This document shows positions 56,033-64,000 of a stretch of DNA of 64,000 nucleotides, piece after piece. Position 1 is the stretch's first letter. Each line of letters starts with the position of its first letter. The stretch is from Eutreptiella sp. 'Long Island Sound 2002' (taxonomy: Eukaryota; Euglenozoa; Euglenophyceae; Eutreptiales; Eutreptiaceae): contig OZ038391.1 of assembly GCA_964036045.1 (NCBI GenBank), positions 44,155,621 through 44,219,620 of the forward strand, written 5' to 3'. Below the pieces are notes generated by a model, which worked only from the letters and a program-made list of their open reading frames with translations, ran no database searches and was not told where the DNA came from. The translations under genes and the position numbers were made by a program.

Positions 56033-57261
56033 GACCCACATACCCATTTGACAGCCCTCCCTTAAGCACAGAATCCAGTGGGGTAAAAGAGTCAGAAACA
56101 GGAAACAGAAGCGCAAACAGACAGAGCACGCGCGCGCCAAAAGGAAGCATGCGCACGGAGACAGGACAGAGATTGCGTCGTGGTTTCACAGGACAATAGC
56201 GCATGTAAGACACGCTTGAAAGATTACATTTTTATTATAGAAAAATGCTGAGTGTCATGTATATTTTTCGGCATGCATAGTTTAGTTTGTGTTTGGCAGC
56301 CACGCAGTACTTCGTTGTGCAGGCATGCTAAATGAACACTCTGTTCATTTCTTATAATCATGAATGATTCTCCTCATGCTCGCGTTGAGGGATACTCAGA
56401 AAGGAGGTTGGAAGTACGACAGAACTTTTGGAAAGTTGATTTTGAAAAGCTATGAGAGTTCATGGAGGACGAAGAAGAAACCAAATGTACCCCAGCGGTA
56501 TATTTACATTCATTTAGCTTCGAAAAGGACGCGAGGGGACGGGAAATGAGTGACAATGGCATAACACAGAGCATCCATCAGGATGCGCCGAAGGAGGATT
56601 TTGCAGTGACAGCCCAGAAGGGGAAGAAAGAGCTGCCAAAGTACAGGGACGTTGAAGACAGCCTACAGGAGGCCGTTGTGGAGATGCTATTTGCGAGAAA
56701 GGCGCAGGCTACAGTGCGCATTGTTCAAGGACAACCCGTAACAGCAGCAGGACAGGAGTTTATGGCCATCTCTGACAGGCGCCGGCAAATGTTGGTAGAG
56801 CGCGACAAGTTCTTTAAGGATAATCAACGCGCACAAGAGTGCTGCCAATATGACTGCAGGCATCGCACAAGGTATCACAGTGACATTGCGTTCGTGCATG
56901 GAGGTCTGCTGAGGTGCATGGTGACACGAGTGGCATTGAACATCCCCGAAGATAGGGAGTCAGCCAGCAGTGGCCAGCAAACGACAAGGAGAGTGGCGAC
57001 GCTGGAGGATTCGAAGAGCGAACAAGATCGCTGACGAGAGTGGTATGAGTGGCACGGGAAAAACAAGCCGCGTAATCCGGCACATGTATTTCGTCAGTTT
57101 GAATTGCAAGAGCACCGACTCAAGGCGTGGGAGAAGCAGGAAGACAAAAAAATGAGGGAACCGCAGCGGAGCGCCGGTGAACACCAAGAACGTGACAAGC
57201 CAATGGCGCACAAGTGGCTGCTCAAGGAGGTGACAGGAAGCCCCTGTCCAGGCCATGAAGA
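56033..57261 (+). repeat. Element E, copy 2
   Basis: Paralogue of copy 1. It runs directly into repeat D sequence at 57262, suggesting that E and the plus-strand end of D belong to one element. Confidence 0.92.
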
Positions 57262-57358
57262 CTGGAAGCAGACCGAGTGGTCAGGAGCAGAGGTCGCAGT
57301 AGCATGGGCAGCAACATTGCTTGGCACAGAAGACATAACGATACTGTTGACTGAATAG
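56360..57358 (+). pseudogene. Element E unknown protein, copy 2, with D-type C-terminus
   Basis: ATG 56360 opens a frame of 333 codons with two stops: TGA after VDFEKL (copy 1 has AGA) and TGA at 57032 (copy 1 has CGA). After the second stop the same frame carries EQEHRLKAWEKQEDKK-like sequence and ends with VAWAATLLGTEDITILLTE and a stop at 57358. That ending is shared with plus-strand frames in repeat D (38370 and 43365). The two copies together imply an ancestral protein of about 330 residues. The function is unknown. Confidence 0.5.
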
Positions 57359-57603
57359 TACCCTGCAAACAGATATGGTACACATAGCCAATGAAATACC
57401 TGATATGCACATATGAGAAATCCACCCTATCATCCACTAATTGATATAACTACTAAACATCCAGGATTGCCTTATCTATCCCACATCCTATTTTCCTAAC
57501 AAGGAAATGGGATATGATATACCCTATCCCATATATATCGCATATATAGGGCCATATAATGTTCCCTTGAGGGTAATATGCCAGGGTAGGGTTGTGACCT
57601 GCT
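57262..57603 (+). repeat. Repeat D, copy 3 (partial)
   Basis: Matches 43276-43613, including the CCCATATATAT region and GGGTAGGGTTGTGA. Confidence 0.88.
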
Positions 57604-59748
57604 TCGGCCCCCCACTTAAAACAACTGCCACGGGCAGGAAATACATACCCAAGAGGAACTTAGCAGTCACAAACAGCAGCAAATGGCAGGTTAGCAGGAT
57701 TCCCTCCCATAGGGAATCGAACCTACGCAGGCAATCTCGGAGCCGGCCGCACGGCCGCTGAAGTAGCTCCGATCGGTGGGAATGGAACCACCGCCAAAAT
57801 GCAGAAATTCACGAACGGGATCCCGCAGAGCCCGCAATATATAGTAGGCAAAATCGCGAGGTGTTGCGCGCAGAGTCTGGTCCCCGCGTGTCGCATAAGG
57901 CACTGTGGGGTCCAGCAGGGAAAACTGGTATTTTTATTCAGAATTAAAACTAAAGGCCAAGTGAAATCACACTTTGAAACAACTCTGAAGGTAACGGTAC
58001 ATGCAAAACGGCGCGTCGCGACAGTGCCAAAACTCTACTTTTGGAAGAGAACTGGCACCAACAACGACGGGAGGGCGAGACAGTAACCTAGGACTGTGCC
58101 TACAGCAGGGAGCACGTGGAAAAGTAGAGTTAGGGGTCAGGGAATCAATGATGAAGGACATGTGATTGTCTTGTGCCGCGCCACTGCTTTGTGCTTGCCT
58201 CTGTCTTGTGCCTGCCTAGGCCACTTAACAAACACGGCCACGATGGCCCCACCGTGCGCGCGGTAGCTCACTGAATAGAGGGAAGAGGTCACGATGGCCG
58301 CAGGGTAAAAGAGCCGCTGCAAACACTGGGCACAAAGAAAAACACGGGTACAATGGCCACACGTTCCACCCTCGTGCTATAGACAGTTTATGAGAGCTTG
58401 TATGTGCTTCATGTTGCTTGATGTGCTTGATTTAACGCTTGCATTAACGAGTGAGTTCTTGCTTGTAAGATGTAAGCCTGCTTGCTCACTTGCTTGTAAA
58501 TGCTCAGACAAGGCCTAGCCAAAGGCCCAGTTGTAAACTGACCCGACACACAAGAAACATGAATCTGTGGGGTGTGAGTGGAGTGGAACAGAATGAGATG
58601 AAAAAAACGTGAAGTCCCAGAAACCAGCCACGGTTGTGGCTGAAGGCTATGGGCACGGCTCAGCCAAGGGCGCTGTCCGTGTGGATGCCTAATTTAGCAT
58701 GTGTGTCACACCTGATGCACCACGTAGAGGGTAAAGGATGAGGTACGGAGATCGGATGAGGGTGTGAGTAGACAAACTTAAATAGACAAACCTCATAACC
58801 ATATAATAATAACCTGACCTCACTTCTAACCCTCCACCTATGAGCCCTATTACGTATATATATCACATATACACATAACAGAGCGATGCACGCTGACAAA
58901 CACAAGACATACTTGTGTGCGCAGACCCATTGGCAGGGACGGGAGGCACACACTCGCCCGGAGGGCATCACAGGGTGTGGGTCTCGCGGTGGCGGCCTTG
59001 GGGCACATGTTTCCACACGCTCACACAAACAAAATCCCCCACAAACCACTCACGCACATAAAACAAACGGTAAACATACTCACAATAGAACACGTGTATA
59101 GATATACCACCTTGTTGCTTGGTGTTCGTGTGTGTCTTGGGGGCGTGCATATAGACACTTAGGTTAGCTTGAGCGTTACTTTTTTCGGTGGGTGTGTTAC
59201 CGGCGGGCAGTAAGGCAGGGGGTCACCTCCGTGTGCAAACCTGTGGAGGTCGCCCGTACTGTCCTGCTGGTATATCAGCCGACCCAGCTCCCCGGGGGAA
59301 CGATGACACGCCCCGAAGGAGCCTTTTACTCCCCCTACCCCCATACACGTGTATGACGGTGCATGTTTACACCTCCGTGTGTAAACCTGTTACGGTGTAC
59401 ACGGTTACAAAACCCAAAGGTTGGTCAACCTAGGTCTTGCTTGATTGGGGGGCGGGTGATAACCCACGTAATAGGTAACCATATACTCCCGTAATTAAAG
59501 TAAACGCATGCACACACACGCACGCGATCAAACAGTCACGGGGCACACCCGGTTGTGGTTTGTCACGGAGAGGGAGGTCCGTGTGTGTTGTGGAAACCCA
59601 AGTCCACGCACATATCCCAACCCGTTTGGTTGGGCGTTGGGATAGAGGACCCCTCGGGTGTTGTGGAAATCCAAGCCCACTCGCGGGGAACTGTAGAGAA
59701 AATATCAACATACATATCCTCTCATAAACATATGCATGTGCACACTCT
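57604..59748. other. Unassigned region with a tRNA-like box A/B segment
   Basis: About 2.1 kb without a recognisable gene. A Pol III-like segment lies at 57691-57790. Elsewhere there are short repeats (CACCTCCGTGTG at 59226 and 59371) and no long open frame. Confidence 0.5.
57691..57790 (-). other. Possible tRNA-derived box A/box B segment
   Basis: On the minus strand TACTTCAGCGG (box A-like) is followed about 40 bases later by GGTTCGATTCC, an exact fit to the box B consensus. A second GGTTCCATTCCC lies upstream. The arms do not fold into a regular cloverleaf, so a SINE head or tRNA pseudogene is the most that can be said. Confidence 0.3.
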
Positions 59749-60005
59749 TCTCAATTAATCAATGGTTATAATCCTTTTGGTATGAATAGTTTAGCTGTTT
59801 GGGGTTGGATGTTTCTTTTTGGTCATCTAGTTTGGGCTACTGGGATTATGTTTTTAATTTCTTGGCGTGGATATTGGCAAGAGCTTATAGAAACTTTAGC
59901 TTGGGCACATGAGCGTACACCTCTTGCTAATACGGTTCGTTGGAAAGATAAACCAGTAGCATTATCTATTGCTCAAGCAAGATTAGTAGCTTTAGTTGCA
60001 TGGTG
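59749..60005 (+). pseudogene. psaB: psaB 3' fragment, first part (plastid-derived)
   Basis: Photosystem I P700 apoprotein A2, C-terminal region. Homology begins abruptly at [14 protein letters not shown] and continues through [33 protein letters not shown] and [16 protein letters not shown], which include late transmembrane helices. It is AT-rich with plastid codon use. Recognisable sequence ends at about 59997, and the frame closes at TGA 60003-60005 in foreign DNA. The N-terminal two-thirds are absent, and the DNA to the left is not plastid-like. Confidence 0.93.
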
Positions 60006-62497
60006 ATTGCATAAAGCCCCCTCCTCCCTACCTTGTATACCTCCTTCGCTTAGGACCTAAGTATGTTCCATATTCCGACACAAGGAAATTTGCAATTCAT
60101 CAAATCAAGGATTTAAACAAACAAATGGATGAATTACGCCGAGTGTTGGTATGGACTTCGTTCCATGTATGTTGTGCAGAACCCGAATCAAACAACAACA
60201 CTAGACCACCCTTCGTGTCGTTCCCCTACACAAGAGTGTTTGCATCGAAAGGTACTATTCCCAACTCCTCAGTGGAAGAGAAACTGGGTGGTAGAATGAT
60301 GATTATCAATCGTGCCGTCACCACGGTTACCAATCAACTGAAAGAAGCTTTGGATTTTACCACACGCAAGCAACGAACACTCAAAGGTACATCTTTCTCA
60401 CCATCCAGTTTACAAGAATACCTTAAGGAACACATCATAGTCGAAGGGGACAAAGACGGTACAATGAACATCGTGTCGGTGAAATCATACGTGCGTGAAG
60501 CCGAAGGCCACATGCTCGAACGATTTAACCGCTCACGCGTGTACCATAGGTTGGGTGGGACGGATATGTATGACCATTGGCCATCCCAAAGGAGTGGTTG
60601 GAAGTCTAAGGTTGAATCTTTCGTTTTGCCTTATTTGCCACCGAGTCTTTGTGACTTCTTTGGCGTGTTCTTCGACGCGTGCAAAGTTTTAAGACTCCCG
60701 AGATTTAGATTGTTGGCGAAAACTCACAAATCCCGAGCCATCAAACTCGGCCGGTTTCCGTCGAGACCGATTGTGGGTATGAGCATGGCATGCACCACCA
60801 CGTGTTCCGTGCTAACGGGAATTGTTGGTCAAATATTGCTGAAAATTGACAGGAAAATGCACCCCCTTGCCACCCCCGTGTGCGACACCTACGACCTCCT
60901 GGACCGGGTTCGCAAGCAACTCACGAAGTTGCAAGCCGATGGGGTAAACGAGGTAGCAATGTCAGTGTTTGATTTTAATGCGTTGTACACGAGAGTAACC
61001 TGGGAACACCTGAAGAGGGCGTTTGCATGGTGGCGTTCATGGTTTTTGTCTCTCCAACCTGATCAACTGTGTATATCTGATGTGGAGATCGCATTTTTCA
61101 AGGCGATGTTTTGCCCTGTGAGCTCTGAGGACTTGAATCATCTTTGTGAGCAATTGCCATACATGGAATGCCACAGGGCAGACCAGGATGCCCTGTGTTT
61201 GGGATTGGTACTACTGGATTATGTCTACCACCATGGTGTGTTTGTCAACCCTGGTATCGGGATATACCTGCAGCGTGTAGGGTTTACCATGGGTACAAAC
61301 TCCGCACCCCCCTGGGCCCAATTGGTATTGAGAATGTTTGAAATTCTGACGCCACTGCCCAATAACCATTTTTTGAACTTATACATCGACGATGGGCTCA
61401 TTCTGCACCCCCTTGAACACTCCTCTGACTTGGAGCAAGCCCTACGACGCATCTACCCCCCCCAACCTACCGTTTGGTATGGGGAATGTGGGCCAAACAA
61501 CCAAGGTGGTTTTCCTGGACGTATGCTTCATGTCACTGAAACCCCTAACCACCTGTGTGCACTGAAAGGACACAAATGTGTGTCAGTATATCCCCTGGGA
61601 CTCCAATGTGCCGAGACACATCCGTGTGGCATGGGTGAGAGGTGAATTTATCCGCTACATTCGAATTTGTAGCCACCCACATCTATATCAGGTATGTTGC
61701 GAGAAACTAGTCTCAGCACTTCGCTGGCTGAACTACCCTTGTGAAGTTATCCAGTCTAAGCACATTCCCTGGGGTGAACGGAACAGGTTCAGAACCCTGA
61801 GACGTGATGTGGTACCCGCTGGGGCACTTAATGATCCTATGTCTTTGCCACAGTCTGAGGTGATGAGCTCCAGACAAAATGGTGTGATGGGGGGTGGGCG
61901 GGAACCTTCTGGACAGGTGCATGTCCTGAAGGTTTCACACCATGGTGCTATTCCTGTGGCGTGGTCACGAGCTATGCATGTGTTGAAAAGACGATTGAAA
62001 TTTCTTCCTGACCTAAAACTGTTTGCCATCCTCAGGCCTTTACGCAATCTCAAATGTCTGTTCAGGAATTCAGGTCTGATTTCCTTATCCAGCCGGCAGC
62101 AAGTTTGATTGGCGCGCGCGCTTTGGACAGCGTGGACAGATTTGGGATATGATCAGGACTTTGTTTTAATTATCAATAATTTCAGCACGCATCGATGGAG
62201 TAATTATTATTTTATGAGCATTTTTCAATAGACAGATTTCAGCACGGTCTTTGTGTTTGAATGTACCATACTCATGTCTTCTCTTGCTCACTTTGTAGCT
62301 GATGAGGGGCCTATAAGCCCCAAACGCGTACAAGTTCAAGGGACACCAACAATTGTGGATTCATTGTCACGAGCCTGCCTGTGTTGACTACTATTGAGGT
62401 CGAGATTTTGAAAAGATTTGGTGATTTCACAAAATCAATCAAACGGCGTCTAGTGGTCAAGCAAGGGTTGAAACCATCAAGGCTTTTGTCAAAAGGA
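59998..62497 (+). mobile_element. Penelope-like element relic inserted in psaB
   Basis: A 2.5-kb block of higher GC between the two halves of psaB. It encodes a Penelope-type reverse transcriptase whose coding frame is already open at the left junction, so it is 5'-truncated. No GIY-YIG endonuclease was seen. About four psaB codons are missing at the junction, and no clear target-site duplication was found. The final 390 bases (62109-62497) are non-coding. Confidence 0.78.
60024..62108 (+). pseudogene. Penelope-like reverse transcriptase (one frameshift)
   Basis: Starts within the RT domain at YLVYLLRLGPKYVPYSDTRK, a Penelope-like N-terminal signature. Motifs follow: RLLAKTHKSRAIK with FPSRPIVGMSMA (fingers), VFDFNALYTRVTW (motif A), YLQRVGFTMGTNSAPPWAQ (motif B) and LNLYIDDGLIL (motif C, YIDD). 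At about 61580 a frameshift moves coding from VSVY to QYIPWDSNVPRHIRVAWVRG, then EFIRYIRICSHPHLYQ, the typical thumb of Penelope-like RTs. It ends at 62108. No endonuclease domain is visible downstream, as in the endonuclease-deficient Athena/Coprina groups, but truncation cannot be excluded. Confidence 0.85.
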
Positions 62498-62575
62498 GGA
62501 TATGCTTTCACATATGCAGCATTTTTAATAGCTTCTACATCAGGAAAATTTGGTTCAATATTAACAGATAGATAA
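62498..62575 (+). pseudogene. psaB: psaB 3' fragment, second part
   Basis: Encodes GYAFTYAAFLIASTSGKFG, the conserved C-terminus of PsaB, plus SILTDR and a stop at 62573-62575. It completes the reading sense broken at 59997. The six-residue extension after GKFG is unusual. Confidence 0.93.
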
Positions 62576-62625
62576 TTCGTTTACAATCTGAGAACATACA
62601 AGTTTTAATTAAAAGAAAATTTTAT

Positions 62626-63020
<395 letters not shown>

Positions 63021-63140
63021 TTTTTCAAGGGAAAATTATAAAAAATATCAAAATTTACAGAAGGGTAACAACTTTTTGTTTTGCTTCTATTGAAACTTAC
63101 CTTTTGTAAAACGCTTCTTATTCAGATTCAAAATTTTTCT

Positions 63141-63179
63141 ATGACACAACCTAATCCAAATAAGCAAACAGTAGAATTA
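63141..63179 (+). pseudogene. psbL: psbL first segment
   Basis: MTQPNPNKQTVEL, the N-terminus of PsbL. Sequence homology stops exactly after the Leu codon and resumes at 63478. Confidence 0.9.
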
Positions 63180-63555
<376 letters not shown>

Positions 63556-63662
63556 ATCTATTCAAATTTTATAAAAATAATAGATTTGTCGGGGAGATTC
63601 TAATTTTTATTCGACCCCTCTTACAGTTTAAAGTTTAAAGTTTTCTTATAGGATTATTATCT

Positions 63663-63709
63663 ATGTCTAATACAGAAACAACTGGGAGAATTCCACTTTG
63701 GGTTGTGGG
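63663..63709 (+). pseudogene. psbJ: psbJ first segment
   Basis: MSNTETTGRIPLWVVG matches the PsbJ N-terminus. The gene then departs into GTGCG at 63710; read through, it stops after six more codons. The remainder of psbJ is not seen before the window end. Confidence 0.88.
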
Positions 63710-64000
63710 GTGCGATGTGCTGCGTTAAAAAAAAAATCTTTATAAAACTCTTTTGCAAGAGCGTTTCCAAAAGTATATAAAATTTACTAAATTTACTGAA
63801 GCATAATTTAAAGATATCTTTAACAAAAAGATCTTAAGGAAAAATATACCTTCTAAAAAGACTAATGATTTTAATTCTAAGACAGTTTTCCTACAATCTG
63901 TCAAAGCAAAAATGAAAATATAAAAAAGTTTTTTTTAAAAGCCAAAAATCTTATTTTTTAAGAAGCATAAAACTTAGCTACCCATATTAATTTGCTAAAA
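63710..64000 (+). other. Candidate group II intron in psbJ, 5' part
   Basis: Begins GTGCG directly after GG of a Gly codon, matching the group II 5' consensus GUGYG. The rest is AT-rich without coding sequence to the window edge, so neither the 3' end nor exon 2 can be checked. Confidence 0.5.

Overview
This window looks like nuclear DNA of a photosynthetic eukaryote. There is no bacterial gene organisation. Almost all of the 64 kb is transposable elements, satellite arrays and decayed copies of both, nested in one another. The only organellar sequence is an AT-rich, plastid-derived block at the right end (about 59749-64000). It carries broken psaB followed by psbE, psbF, psbL and psbJ, the gene order known from the Euglena psaA operon. 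That order, and a GTGCG intron-like start inside psbJ, suggest a euglenid-type or related green plastid. The host lineage is inference only.

Layout, left to right. (1) 1-18559: a large non-LTR retrotransposon on the minus strand (LINE-1 here) with an N-terminal block of three tandem OTU-like cysteine-protease domains, a long linker, an APE-type endonuclease and a reverse transcriptase. It is split by a second minus-strand LINE (LINE-2, 6799-15654), which is flanked by a perfect 14-bp target-site duplication and keeps its ORF1, ORF2 (zinc ribbon, APE endonuclease, RT, RNase H, CCHC), tandem 5' UTR units and a short-repeat 3' tail. (2) 19164-22050: a 65-bp satellite and then a 127-bp satellite with three hairpins per unit. 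(3) 22312-35521: a complete but decayed chromovirus-type Ty3/gypsy element on the minus strand, with 2.36-kb LTRs. (4) 35522-43616: an 83-bp tandem repeat, two copies of a 1.07-kb repeat (D), and a T-poor plus-strand coding relic (X) followed by an inverted tract of the 65-bp satellite. (5) 43617-53150: three copies of a previously unfamiliar element with a 440-bp conserved leader and arrays of a CGCCACTCCTGGCTGGGG hairpin motif. The middle copy interrupts the chromodomain end of a second gypsy relic. (6) 53151-57603: two paralogous copies of an element (E) encoding an unknown protein, the second sharing its C-terminus and 3' flank with repeat D. (7) 57604-64000: featureless DNA, then the plastid-derived block, whose psaB is interrupted by a 2.5-kb Penelope-like reverse transcriptase relic.

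No intact host gene was recognised. Most very long open frames (for example 44644-47583 on plus) arise because one strand is nearly free of A or of T, so stop codons are rare. Comparison of paralogous copies shows repeated CGA-to-TGA changes, which suggests decay by C-to-T change at CpG.
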